Assembly (NCBI GenBank): GCA_946886255.1
Contig: CAMPIG010000043.1
Location: 1 to 17,970, forward strand
Direction: 5' to 3'
Length of the DNA: 17,970 nucleotides
Source: an uncultured Cellvibrio sp.
Lineage (GTDB): Bacteria > Pseudomonadota > Gammaproteobacteria > Pseudomonadales > Cellvibrionaceae
Both the position numbers and the translations under genes were made by a program. Shown here piece by piece: positions 1 to 7,046 of the stretch (position 1 is its first letter; each line of letters starts with the position of its first letter). The notes under the pieces are model-generated. The model ran no database searches, had not been told where the DNA came from, and was given only the letters and a program-made list of their open reading frames with translations.

Positions 1-627
1 CCGAACATTGTGACGGTGTACGATGTGGGTGAAGAACATGACCTGGCGTTTATCGCGATGGATTATGTTGCGGGCCAACCTTTGAGCAATTTTATTGCAC
101 CGAAAAATTTATTACCGATTGCGCAAGTGTATCGCATCGTAGCCGACGTAGCAGAAGCGCTCGCCTATGCGCACAGCCGGCAAATTGTGCATCGCGATAT
201 TAAGCCAGGTAACATTCTGTACCACCCGGACAGCAAGAAGGTGACGGTGACGGATTTCGGTATCGCGCGTATTGTGAGCGACGCACGCACACAAACCGGT
301 GAGATTATCGGCAGTCCTTTGTATATGTCGCCCGAGCAAGTGAAAGGCCAGAAGGTGGGTGAGGCCAGCGATATCTTCAGCTTGGCAGTGACTTTTTTCC
401 AATTGCTCAGCGGTGAGCTGCCTTTTCATGGCGATAATATTGCCGGCTTGAGTTATCAAATTATTCACGGCAAACATAAAAATATTCGTGATCTGCGTTC
501 ACAAATCCCCACCAGTGCCAGCCGTATAATCAACAAGGCACTGCAAAAGGAACCGGGTGATCGTTATGGCAACGCCACCGACATGGCGCGTTCGCTACGC
601 AAGGCATTACAAAAAGATTTTGCCTGA
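1..627 (+). CDS. Hanks-type serine/threonine protein kinase (C-terminal part)
   Basis: The reading frame is open from base 1, so the start lies upstream; 208 residues are visible. It holds most of a eukaryotic-like kinase domain: the catalytic loop HRDIKPGN at about visible residues 64-71 (bases 190-213), the DFG metal-binding motif at about 85-87, an activation segment ending GSPLYMSPEQ (an APE-like motif), and the helix F region ASDIFSLAV. The catalytic Asp, Lys and Asn are all present, so an active enzyme is expected. The protein ends just after the kinase fold, with no PASTA repeats or C-terminal membrane segment. Any sensor part, for example a CHASE2 or membrane domain, would be N-terminal and out of view. 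A FHA gene follows after 36 bp on the same strand, probably in one operon. The kinase family is certain; the substrate cannot be told. Confidence 0.93.
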   Translation, partial: PNIVTVYDVGEEHDLAFIAMDYVAGQPLSNFIAPKNLLPIAQVYRIVADVAEALAYAHSRQIVHRDIKPGNILYHPDSKKVTVTDFGIARIVSDARTQTGEIIGSPLYMSPEQVKGQKVGEASDIFSLAVTFFQLLSGELPFHGDNIAGLSYQIIHGKHKNIRDLRSQIPTSASRIINKALQKEPGDRYGNATDMARSLRKALQKDFA

Positions 628-663
628 TTTTTTTATTCTTTTTACAACCCGCGAGGACTCTTT

Positions 664-1020
664 ATGGCAATGCTCGTACAACTGATCGACGACGTGGTCG
701 CCAACAAATTTGAATTGCGCCAGGGCACCCTGGAGATTGGCCGTCATCCCGCCAGCGATATCCAGATTGATGACTCCGCCGTAAGCGCGCGTCACGCCAA
801 TGTATTGGTTAAACCCAACGAACATTTTCCGCAATTTAATGAGTACTACCTGATCGACCTCAACAGCACCAACGGAACCTTTATCAACGATCAGCGCATT
901 AATGGTACCCAGCGTTTGCATCACAATGACCAGGTGCGTATCGCCTGGAACCAATTCAAATTTGTCGACAACAACGAAGCCACCCTGGAAAAAACCGCCC
1001 ACATTATCCCGGCGGTCTGA
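664..1020 (+). CDS. FHA-domain protein (phosphothreonine-binding)
   Basis: A 118-residue protein that is almost entirely one forkhead-associated domain. The hallmarks are in order: GR at residues 26-27, SARH at 41-44, and NSTNGT at 67-72, the residues that contact phosphothreonine in this family. There is no signal peptide or membrane segment, so it should be cytoplasmic. A good ribosome site (GAGGA, 653-657) sits 6 bp before the ATG. It follows the kinase gene by 36 bp, and kinase/FHA pairs commonly act together, the FHA protein binding a threonine phosphorylated by the kinase. That it reads this particular kinase is inference. No secretion genes are nearby, so a type VI secretion role is not supported here. 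Confidence 0.9.
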   Translation: MAMLVQLIDDVVANKFELRQGTLEIGRHPASDIQIDDSAVSARHANVLVKPNEHFPQFNEYYLIDLNSTNGTFINDQRINGTQRLHHNDQVRIAWNQFKFVDNNEATLEKTAHIIPAV

Positions 1021-1033
1021 TCGCTCCTGTTTG

Positions 1034-1058
1034 CTGCCAGCGTCTCTGACGCTGGCAG
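1034..1058 (+). terminator. 11-bp GC-rich hairpin after the FHA gene
   Basis: A perfect inverted repeat (CTGCCAGCGTC / GACGCTGGCAG) with a 3-base loop begins 14 bp after the FHA stop codon. The stem could end the kinase-FHA transcript, but no T-run follows, so it is not a textbook intrinsic terminator. Its right arm overlaps the proposed -35 element of gcvT. Confidence 0.45.
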
Positions 1059-1081
1059 AATCCCGCCCTCGCCGCTAGAAT
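1052..1081 (+). promoter_or_regulatory. Candidate sigma-70 promoter of gcvT
   Basis: A -10-like TAGAAT at 1076-1081 is preceded, after an 18-bp spacer, by CTGGCA (1052-1057), which matches 4 of 6 bases of the -35 consensus. Transcription would start near base 1088 and give a leader of about 73 bases. The -35 lies inside the right arm of the hairpin at 1034-1058. I saw no glycine riboswitch in the leader. The call is by eye. Confidence 0.4.
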
Positions 1082-1161
1082 ACGCGGCCTTATCACCCGA
1101 TCACGACACGCCTCCAGATCGCCTTTTGAACGGCGGTTGCATTCCGAACAGGACGAACCTC

Positions 1162-2250
1162 ATGGGACACAAGACAGCACTTTTTACCCTGCACCAGGCT
1201 ATGGGCGGCAAGCTGGTGGATTTCGGCGGTTGGGATATGCCGTTGCACTATGGCTCGCAGCTGGAAGAGCACCACAAGGTACGCCGCGCCGCCGGTATGT
1301 TTGATGTGTCCCACATGACCGTCGTGGATGTCAGCGGTACTGATGCCAAAGCCTACCTGCAACGCCTGCTCGCCAATGATGTGGCCCGTGTTGAAAACCA
1401 GCCGGGCAAAGCCCTCTACAGCGCCATGCTCAATGAAGCGGGCGGCGTTATTGATGACCTGATCGTGTACAACATGAGCGGTTGGTTCCGCGTGGTGGTT
1501 AACTGCTCAACCCGGGAAAAGGATCTGGCCTGGATGAACCGCGTGGCCGCCGATTTTGCGGTCGAGCTGCAAGAGCGCGACGACCTCGCCATGATCGCGA
1601 TTCAGGGCCCCAATGCCATGACGCTGACCAAACAGGTCGTCGGTGAGCCGCGCGCGGCACTGATTGATCAATTGGCGGTCTTTCAGGGCAAAGAGAGCGG
1701 TAGCTGGTTTATCGCACGCACGGGGTATACCGGCGAAGATGGTGTTGAAATCATGCTGCCCAACGGTGAAGCCCCCGGCTTCTGGCAAGCCCTGGCCAAT
1801 GCCGGCGTCGCACCCTGCGGATTAGGCGCCCGCGACACCTTGCGTCTGGAAGCCGGCATGAACCTGTATGGCCATGAGATGGATGAAGACACATCTCCGC
1901 TGATAGCCAACATGGGTTGGACTATTGCCTGGGAACCGGCAAGCCGGGACTTTATCGGCCGCCCGGTGATCGAAGCGCAAAAAGCCACCGGGGCGCAGCA
2001 GAAACTGGTGGGGCTGGTTCTGCGCGAGCGCGGTGTATTGCGTGCTGAACAGCTTGTGGTGCTCGAAGGCACCGACGCGCGTGGTGTGATTACCAGCGGC
2101 ACATTTTCGCCGACCTTGGGCTATTCTATTGCTTTAGCCCGGGTTCCGGTTAGCATCGGCAGCCACTGCCAGGTTGAAATGCGCGGCAAGCTGGTCACGG
2201 TCGAAGTGGTTAAACCAAACTTTGTACGCCACGGCCAGCCGCTGGTGTAA
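1162..2250 (+). CDS. gcvT: Aminomethyltransferase, T-protein of the glycine cleavage system
   Basis: GcvT takes the aminomethyl group held on lipoylated GcvH and transfers its one-carbon unit to tetrahydrofolate, releasing ammonia, in the cytoplasm. From the ATG at 1162 the protein is 362 residues, close to E. coli GcvT (364). Family landmarks are visible: an N-terminal [19 protein letters not shown] near residues 47-52, the catalytic-Asp segment IDDLIVY at 97-103, [11 protein letters not shown] in the middle, and [16 protein letters not shown] later. The ATG at 1162 is chosen because AGGACG (1150-1155) lies 6 bp before it and the conserved sequence starts right after. An in-frame ATG at 1126 would add 12 residues with no family look. 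gcvH follows after 46 bp, so they are probably co-transcribed; gcvP is not in the window. Confidence 0.97.
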   Translation: MGHKTALFTLHQAMGGKLVDFGGWDMPLHYGSQLEEHHKVRRAAGMFDVSHMTVVDVSGTDAKAYLQRLLANDVARVENQPGKALYSAMLNEAGGVIDDLIVYNMSGWFRVVVNCSTREKDLAWMNRVAADFAVELQERDDLAMIAIQGPNAMTLTKQVVGEPRAALIDQLAVFQGKESGSWFIARTGYTGEDGVEIMLPNGEAPGFWQALANAGVAPCGLGARDTLRLEAGMNLYGHEMDEDTSPLIANMGWTIAWEPASRDFIGRPVIEAQKATGAQQKLVGLVLRERGVLRAEQLVVLEGTDARGVITSGTFSPTLGYSIALARVPVSIGSHCQVEMRGKLVTVEVVKPNFVRHGQPLV

Positions 2251-2296
2251 CGCGAACAAAATTACGTCATCCATTATTTTTCACAGGACTTTAGCA

Positions 2297-2689
2297 ATGA
2301 GCGAAATTCGCAAAGAACTCAAATATCTCAGCAGTCACGAGTGGGCGCGGGTGGAAGAAGATGGCACCGTGACCATCGGTATTACTGATCACGCACAGGA
2401 TGCCCTGGGCGATGTGGTGTATGTGGAAGTGCCGGAAGTCGGCAGCACCGTGACCGCGGGTGAAGAGGCGGGTGTGGTTGAGTCTGTGAAGGCGGCGTCG
2501 GATATTTATTCGTTGGTGTCTGGCGAGGTGGTTGAGGTGAATGAGCAGTTGCAGGATGCGCCGGAGACGGTGAATGCTTCTCCCTATGACGATGGCTGGT
2601 TCTTTCGCGTGCGCCCGGATGATTTGTCTGAGCTTGAGAATGCGTTGGATGCGGATGATTATCGTAGTGTGGTGGAAGACGAAGAATAG
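2297..2689 (+). CDS. gcvH: Glycine cleavage system H protein (lipoyl carrier)
   Basis: A 130-residue lipoyl-carrier protein that shuttles the aminomethyl intermediate between the P, T and L proteins. The lipoylation site is Lys65 in ESVKAASD, and the conserved GWFFRVRPD segment follows near the C-terminus. The start at 2297 ([10 protein letters not shown]) is supported by ACAGGA 8 bp upstream and by the family's usual length. An in-frame upstream ATG at 2174 lies inside gcvT and would add 41 residues that do not look like GcvH. The gene follows gcvT closely. After its stop comes a 512-bp non-coding interval with repeats and a terminator. Confidence 0.97.
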   Translation: MSEIRKELKYLSSHEWARVEEDGTVTIGITDHAQDALGDVVYVEVPEVGSTVTAGEEAGVVESVKAASDIYSLVSGEVVEVNEQLQDAPETVNASPYDDGWFFRVRPDDLSELENALDADDYRSVVEDEE

Positions 2690-2734
2690 GTTTCTTGCTG
2701 AGACTGAATATAGAAGAGCTTTACTCCGCACGCC

Positions 2735-2840
2735 GTTTTGCATTGAAGGGTTTGTTTCGAAAACGCATGAATACATCCCTGTAGCTCCCTCAAGTCGTCC
2801 CTGACTTGAGGGTTTCGAAACAAACCCTTCAATGCAAAAC
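2735..2840 (+). repeat. Structured hairpin repeat, element A
   Basis: The ends are a perfect 28-bp inverted repeat (2735-2762 against 2813-2840). Inside lie the 17-base core TGAATACATCCCTGTAG (2768-2784) and a second perfect 10-bp stem (CCCTCAAGTC 2787-2796 / GACTTGAGGG 2803-2812) around a GTCCCT loop. The inner stem abuts the right outer arm, while 24 unpaired bases carrying the core separate it from the left arm. A core differing at one base occurs on the opposite strand at 3137-3153 in element B, also next to a GTCGTCC block and an inner stem. This looks like a dispersed family of non-coding repeats rather than a simple terminator. No open frame in it looks like a gene. Confidence 0.8.
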
Positions 2841-2966
2841 TCACACTGATTTCTCCTGCGAGTGAGTGATTTTAATTCAGTCACTTTGAGTGGGTTTTAT
2901 TTGGGGAAGTAACCCTCAAAATAGGTCTTGAAGTTATAACTATTTTTCTAAGCGGGAATGGACATA

Positions 2967-2992
2967 AAAAGCGCGGCTAAGGCCGCGCTTTT
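2967..2992. terminator. Bidirectional intrinsic terminator between gcvH and the deacetylase gene
   Basis: An 11-bp stem (2967-2977 with 2982-2992, GC heart GCGCGGC/GCCGCGC) closes on the tetraloop TAAG. A-runs on the left and T-runs on the right supply a U-tract in both directions, which fits two converging transcription units. It stands between the two hairpin repeats. Confidence 0.8.
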
Positions 2993-3032
2993 GCTTTAAT
3001 CCTTTCCTCTCGATTGAGCAGATATTCTTGCG

Positions 3033-3183
3033 GGATTGGGTAGAGGTTTGCGGGACCATCACCGACATGGACGACCCACACGGATGTGGGAAGTTTCCCG
3101 AAGCGCCGGGAGCGCGAAGGGATGTCGGTGCTGAGCCTACAGGGACGTATTCACGGCGTGTCTCGCACACCGCTACCCAATCC
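3033..3183 (-). repeat. Structured hairpin repeat, element B
   Basis: The outer arms 3033-3055 and 3161-3183 pair at 20 of 23 positions, the first 11 perfectly. An inner 9-bp perfect stem (CACCGACAT 3060-3068 / ATGTCGGTG 3122-3130) encloses further small hairpins (CCCACA/TGTGGG at 3075-3090; a second around 3095-3110). Read on the minus strand, the core TGAATACGTCCCTGTAG spans 3153-3137 and the block GTCGTCC spans 3075-3069; both match element A in the same order. The stem sequences of A and B are unrelated. It ends 18 bp before the deacetylase stop codon. Confidence 0.75.
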
Positions 3184-3201
3184 TTCACACAACCCAAAAA
3201 A

Positions 3202-3900
3202 CTAAGCCACCTGATCCAACGTCACCGCCGTAATCCCCCGCTGCACCAACCACTCCGCCAGCTTCGGCAACTGCTGCACAATCAAATGCGGATGGTTATG
3301 TTGCCGCTGCCCATCATGCATCAACACAATATCCCCGAATTTGATATCGTGCAGCCGCTGCGCAACACCCGTCTCCGTCCCCATCGGCCCCCAATCAATA
3401 ATGCTATGACTCCACAACACCGTCGTCATGTTTTCCGCCTGCACCTGCTTAAGCATGGCGCGGCGTAAACGACCGTGAGGTGGGCGGAACCAGCGCGGTG
3501 TCTGGCCGGTGATTTTTTGAATCGCTTCGGAGCCGCGGGCGACTTCATCTCGCGCGCGACCGGGCGAGATCATCCACGGATGACGGTGGCTGTAGGTGTG
3601 ATTGCCGACGGTGTGGCCTTCGCTCAACATGCGTTCCACCAGTCGCGGGAAGCGCTCGGCGGCTTCGCCCAGCACGAAAAAGCTCGCGCGGATTTTGTGC
3701 ATGGCAAGCAGATCGAGGATGGCCGGTGTGTAGACCGGATCGGGGCCGTCGTCGAAGGTCAGGCACACCAGCGGGCTGTGCAGGTAGCCGGACACATGTT
3801 TGAGGTCTTTAAGAATAGTCGGCGAGGCGGACTGCCGGGGTTGGGTCGGATTCAAAACCACCGGATTCACTATTACGCGTTTTGCGATTTCGGAATTCAT
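3202..3900 (-). CDS. Polysaccharide deacetylase (NodB homology domain)
   Basis: A 232-residue carbohydrate esterase family 4 protein, expected to remove N- or O-acetyl groups from a sugar using a divalent metal. The motifs are complete: TFDDGPD (catalytic Asp50 and metal-ligand Asp51), the metal ligands in NHTYSH (His101, His105), RPPHG (139-143), DWGPMG (169-174) and LMHDG (193-197). No signal peptide or membrane segment is visible, which is unusual for enzymes acting on cell wall and suggests a cytoplasmic or lipid-linked substrate. GAGGAG (3911-3916) precedes the ATG by 10 bp. The gene overlaps the end of the upstream YkoP-like gene by 92 bp in another frame. It is the last gene of a three-gene unit with a glycolipid-type glycosyltransferase, so a sugar made by that enzyme is a plausible substrate (inference). 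Confidence 0.92.
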   Translation of the reverse strand: MNSEIAKRVIVNPVVLNPTQPRQSASPTILKDLKHVSGYLHSPLVCLTFDDGPDPVYTPAILDLLAMHKIRASFFVLGEAAERFPRLVERMLSEGHTVGNHTYSHRHPWMISPGRARDEVARGSEAIQKITGQTPRWFRPPHGRLRRAMLKQVQAENMTTVLWSHSIIDWGPMGTETGVAQRLHDIKFGDIVLMHDGQRQHNHPHLIVQQLPKLAEWLVQRGITAVTLDQVA

Positions 3901-4453
3901 CAGTGTGGGACTCCTCGGAAAAATAGTTAAGCAAATTATGACGAGTCAACCAGAACGCATGAGGTTGCAAGCGGTCATTTTCGCGTGCAGCCAACGTGGG
4001 GAAAAATGCTTTTAATAACAAACGAAAATAAAACTGACGTACACGATTAAGCCATGAAGCGGGCAGACGCTCGATCATAAAACCCACTTTCTCACCGTGG
4101 GGTGCAATCCAGGTCACGCCGTGTAACGCTTTAATGTCTTTAAATTTTTCTTCGCTGGCCATGCGTGTGGCCAGGTGGTTCAGCGATTTCACCAGCAGGC
4201 GCCGAAAGCGTAGGGCGCCGCGTGCGTATTCGCGCGGGTTATTGCCGGCATTAAAGCACTCATGATTGAAATGCAGGATCGCCAATGCGTCGCCCGGCTC
4301 CAGCCAGGTGCCGTCATTCATCACCTTGCGTTCACCCTCATAGCTTTCGTAAGAGAGACTTAACAATTCATCAATTTTTTCGACCCGATGCAAGCGACGC
4401 CACAAGGCGTCGTACCAGGTCATCACACGATTAAACCAGGTCCCTGACATCAT
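3809..4453 (-). CDS. YkoP-like protein of unknown function
   Basis: A predicted 214-residue protein. It resembles the YkoP-type domain that in Firmicutes is found beside or fused to NodB-type deacetylases and near UgtP-like glycosyltransferases; I assign it from general pattern (GDALAILHFNHECF near residues 53-66) and context, not from a strict motif. No signal peptide is visible; it is rich in Arg and aromatic residues, with an amphipathic stretch (LNRVRQFYFRLLLKAFF) that could touch membrane. The start directly abuts the TAA of the upstream glycosyltransferase, suggesting coupled translation. Two ATGs stand in tandem; the second, at 4450, is better spaced from the AGGAA site. The last roughly 30 residues lie over the deacetylase start and are polar and low in complexity. 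Confidence 0.72.
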   Translation of the reverse strand: MMSGTWFNRVMTWYDALWRRLHRVEKIDELLSLSYESYEGERKVMNDGTWLEPGDALAILHFNHECFNAGNNPREYARGALRFRRLLVKSLNHLATRMASEEKFKDIKALHGVTWIAPHGEKVGFMIERLPASWLNRVRQFYFRLLLKAFFPTLAARENDRLQPHAFWLTRHNLLNYFSEESHTDEFRNRKTRNSESGGFESDPTPAVRLADYS

Positions 4454-5800
4454 TTATTCCTGTGCTGAGTGGCGTTGCCAACGACCGATACGTTTTTCAC
4501 GCTCAAGATTCTCAATCTGCGTAACGATCGTCTTGGCGGCGTAGCGATGTCCCTGTTGTTCGGCGCGTTTTTTCATATTGCGCAGTTCGTCCGGGTTGTC
4601 AAATAACTTATGCAAGGCTCCCGGTAAATCCGGCACGTCCACCCGCAGGCCAGCGCCGTGTTCTTGCAGGAATTGAACGTTGTGTGCTTCCTGACCGCCG
4701 AGACAGCAGGTGGCGATGAAGGGGCGGCCGCAGGCGAGGGTTTCGCTGACGGTGAGTCCGCCAGGTTTGCCGACTACTACGTCGGCGGCGCGCAACAAGT
4801 TGACCATATCATCGGTCCATGAATACAACCTGAATCGGTCCGGATTGATGCGGGCGAGGTATTCCAGTTCACCCTGTCCACCCAAGGAATTGCTGGCGGT
4901 AACCAGCACGCGATAGGGACGGCTATCATCGAGCACGAGTTGGCGAACAGCATCAAGAATGCCGATACCGCATTGTCCGCCGGTAATCAAAATAGTAGGG
5001 CGCTCATCCAATCCAAGGTTTTGGCGCGCCCGGGTCTGGGAGGGGGGATTTTCAAACGCGGGCATCAATGGGATACCGGTAATCTGGATACGATTAGCTG
5101 ATACACCCTGCTCCGTCAGCGCGTGCGCCACGCGTTCATGGCCGACACAATATAAATGCGTAGTATCGCGCACCCACACACCGTGGGCGCCGTAGTCAGT
5201 CGGCACGCCGATAATCGGCTGCGTCACTACGCCTTTTTGAATGGATCGGCTCAGCAATGCATTGGGGTACATCTGGGTGGCAACAAGCAAATCCGGCGCA
5301 TAGCTGGTGACGTAATTTTTGAGCCGTGAAGCGAGGATGCTGTAAACCAATCCCAACAAACCCTGGAGTACGAGGCGGCCTGCTGGAAAGCGCGGCCGAT
5401 AACAAATGCCGTTGATCAGGGTATTAATCAATGCACTATCTAGATTCTTGTAGGAATTGGAGAACGAAAACAGGGAATGCTCGTTAACATCGGGATACCA
5501 GCGGTGTTGTTGCTCGGTCAGGAAGTCCACCAGTTCTTTGTCCGGCGGTGTCTTACCGGCCAACTGTCGGTAGAGATCCTTATCCATGTCATAAAGCTTT
5601 TGATAAAGTGCCGGGTGTTCTGCAGTCATGCGCAGGTAGCCATCTTTAACGGCTGCACTGACATCTTCATCGAGCAAATGGGTGACATCAAGACATTGGG
5701 TTTCGATGTCCGGATAGCGATTGCGCAGGGCGAGGTCAATCGCTTCTGCGGCGCGAGTGTGTCCATAGCCGGGGCTGGAGGTTAAAAACAATATTTTCAT
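4454..5800 (-). CDS. MGDG-synthase/UgtP-like glycosyltransferase (GT28)
   Basis: A 448-residue glycosyltransferase of the MGDG synthase / diacylglycerol glucosyltransferase type, which moves a sugar from a nucleotide-sugar to a lipid acceptor at the inner membrane. The N-terminal domain opens with MKILFLTSSPGYGHTRAAEA, typical of the family, and carries PTDYGAHGVWV near 200-210. The C-terminal GT28 domain has ITGGQCGIG (272-280) and the nucleotide-sugar-binding KPGGLTVSE (345-353). It has no signal peptide; membrane contact is probably peripheral. AAGGAA lies about 10 bp before the ATG. It heads the unit followed by the YkoP-like and deacetylase genes. Such enzymes make glycolipids in Gram-positives and plastids, and in some proteobacteria under phosphate shortage. 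The acceptor and sugar cannot be read from the sequence, and I saw no clear Pho box upstream. Confidence 0.88.
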   Translation of the reverse strand: MKILFLTSSPGYGHTRAAEAIDLALRNRYPDIETQCLDVTHLLDEDVSAAVKDGYLRMTAEHPALYQKLYDMDKDLYRQLAGKTPPDKELVDFLTEQQHRWYPDVNEHSLFSFSNSYKNLDSALINTLINGICYRPRFPAGRLVLQGLLGLVYSILASRLKNYVTSYAPDLLVATQMYPNALLSRSIQKGVVTQPIIGVPTDYGAHGVWVRDTTHLYCVGHERVAHALTEQGVSANRIQITGIPLMPAFENPPSQTRARQNLGLDERPTILITGGQCGIGILDAVRQLVLDDSRPYRVLVTASNSLGGQGELEYLARINPDRFRLYSWTDDMVNLLRAADVVVGKPGGLTVSETLACGRPFIATCCLGGQEAHNVQFLQEHGAGLRVDVPDLPGALHKLFDNPDELRNMKKRAEQQGHRYAAKTIVTQIENLEREKRIGRWQRHSAQE

Positions 5801-6051
5801 GCCACACGCTTCCTTTTTTCTTCCGGAAATCCATAGTTATTGTTGTTTGCTGACGATAAAACAACGGATAAATAAACGAACGGCAACGCGCAAAACAATA
5901 GCGCTTTTACGTGCAGGATGCACCGGGCAGTTTGTAAGGAATTGCGCATCGTTCGGTAAGAGGCGGTCAGCCGCTCCGGCATTCGCCATACGCTAGCCTG
6001 CTGGTTGGCAAAAGGGAGGTCTGTGCGGGCTCTCACATAAGTTTCTGGCTA

Positions 6052-6561
6052 CTATTCATCTTTATGCGGCGGGTTTTTAGCGGGGCCTTCCAGTAATGCC
6101 AGGAAGTGCGGCATGACCAGGAAGACGGCTAATGCCAGGAGAGTACACAGAATGGCAGACGCTTCGCGCCCCAATCCGGCCGCCACGCCGATAGCGGCGG
6201 TCAGCCAGATGCCCGCCGCCGTTGTCAGTCCCTTGAGATGTTTTTCATCGCTGCCTTTGATAATCGCGCCAGCGCCCAGAAAACCGATACCGGAAATCAC
6301 GCCCTGCACAACACGGCTCATCTCCGCATCAGAAATTCCCGCCTCTTGCGGAATCAGCACAAACAGCGCGGCGCCGATGGCGACCAGCATATGCGTTCGG
6401 ATACCCGCCGCTTTACCCCGCTGTTCTCGTTCAAACCCGAGGATGCCGCCGAGCAGCGCGGCCATGAACAGGCGCACACTGATACGAGTGATTTCAGTTA
6501 CATCTTTTATGTCGGAAAATTCAGCCACAATGGTGCTGGAAATTTGCTGCCAGAGACTCAT
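6052..6561 (-). CDS. MgtC/SapB family inner-membrane protein
   Basis: A 169-residue membrane protein. Family signatures are clear: GFEREQRGKAAGIRTHMLV after the first hydrophobic helix, GIGFLGAGAIIK, and GLTTAAGIWLTAAIGVAAG, with about four to five membrane segments. MgtC proteins help cells cope with low magnesium, acid or the intracellular niche, partly by restraining the F-type ATP synthase. Many environmental homologues lack a demonstrated role. The ATG at 6561 is preferred since family members begin shortly before the first helix; the open frame continues to a GTG at 6618, but that adds 19 residues containing a palindrome, and neither start has a strong ribosome site. It precedes the glycosyltransferase gene by about 250 bp on the same strand. 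Co-transcription is possible but not shown. Confidence 0.9.
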   Translation of the reverse strand: MSLWQQISSTIVAEFSDIKDVTEITRISVRLFMAALLGGILGFEREQRGKAAGIRTHMLVAIGAALFVLIPQEAGISDAEMSRVVQGVISGIGFLGAGAIIKGSDEKHLKGLTTAAGIWLTAAIGVAAGLGREASAILCTLLALAVFLVMPHFLALLEGPAKNPPHKDE

Positions 6562-7046
6562 TCGTTTTTTCTCGGTAGAAGGCACCAATTTGGTGCCGGT
6601 AGTGCAGGGCAGGTTCACCTTGTATCCAGATTATCATCATAGTCGGAGGTCGCCACGGTGCGTTAACCAACAGTCGTTGGTGGCCTACCGTTTTATCATG
6701 GCGCTTAGCTTGTGACATCTACTGTAAATTCACCGATATACAATGCTGTGCAGCACGCAGCCTGATGTGGCCCACGCTCTTCTCCCAATCTTCTCACCGA
6801 TTGCAGCGCCTCTTTCCCATAAAAGAGTTGGCATCAGTGCGTCGACCAGTTGATGATGGACGCTTGACCCGGCGTGATTTGTGCAGTGATTTGAAGTAAG
6901 AACTCAGATCAGCGTCGGTGTGTACGAGAGTGTTCGTTAGCTCTCACAGAGAAAAACGGCAGCAAACCATTTTTTATCAGGAGAGTCATCTGAACTCTCG
7001 ATAGCGTTTACCATCGGTAACAGAAATCCAGCAGGAGATTGAATGG
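6562..7046. other. Gene-free divergent interval between mgtC-like gene and opgG
   Basis: This 485-bp stretch must hold the promoters of both genes. Near the mgtC-like gene is the palindrome at 6581-6597. On the plus strand, GTGACA (6712-6717) and TATACA (6737-6742) resemble -35 and -10 boxes but are 19 bp apart; if used they would give opgG a leader of about 300 bases. Closer to opgG is a small hairpin, GAGAGT (6981-6986) / ACTCTC (6994-6999). I saw no convincing small gene. A long leader would suit the osmotic control known for opgGH elsewhere (inference). Confidence 0.5.
6581..6597. promoter_or_regulatory. 17-bp palindrome upstream of the mgtC-like gene
   Basis: GGCACCAA and TTGGTGCC flank a single central base. 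The site lies 20 bp before the preferred ATG at 6561. It could be an operator for a dimeric regulator or a short RNA hairpin in the leader. If translation began instead at the GTG at 6618, this would be coding sequence. No regulator is recognised. Confidence 0.35.

Noticed and set aside
1059..1161. Glycine riboswitch before gcvT
   Set aside because: The leader is only about 70-100 bases and lacks the paired aptamer motifs I would expect; nothing there resembles one.
2291..2884. 197-codon minus frame across gcvH and repeat element A
   Set aside because: Mostly antisense of gcvH, and its N-terminal part is simply a translation of the inverted repeat.
2735..3183. CRISPR array or insertion sequence
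   Set aside because: Only two dissimilar hairpins sharing a short core, no regular spacers, and no transposase frame.
3028..3468. 146-codon plus frame through element B into the deacetylase gene
   Set aside because: Half is a translation of the structured repeat and half is antisense to the deacetylase gene.
5797..6036. 79-codon minus frame ending on the glycosyltransferase start (ATGA overlap)
   Set aside because: It begins at a GTG with no ribosome site and has no recognisable family; the region more likely holds the promoter.
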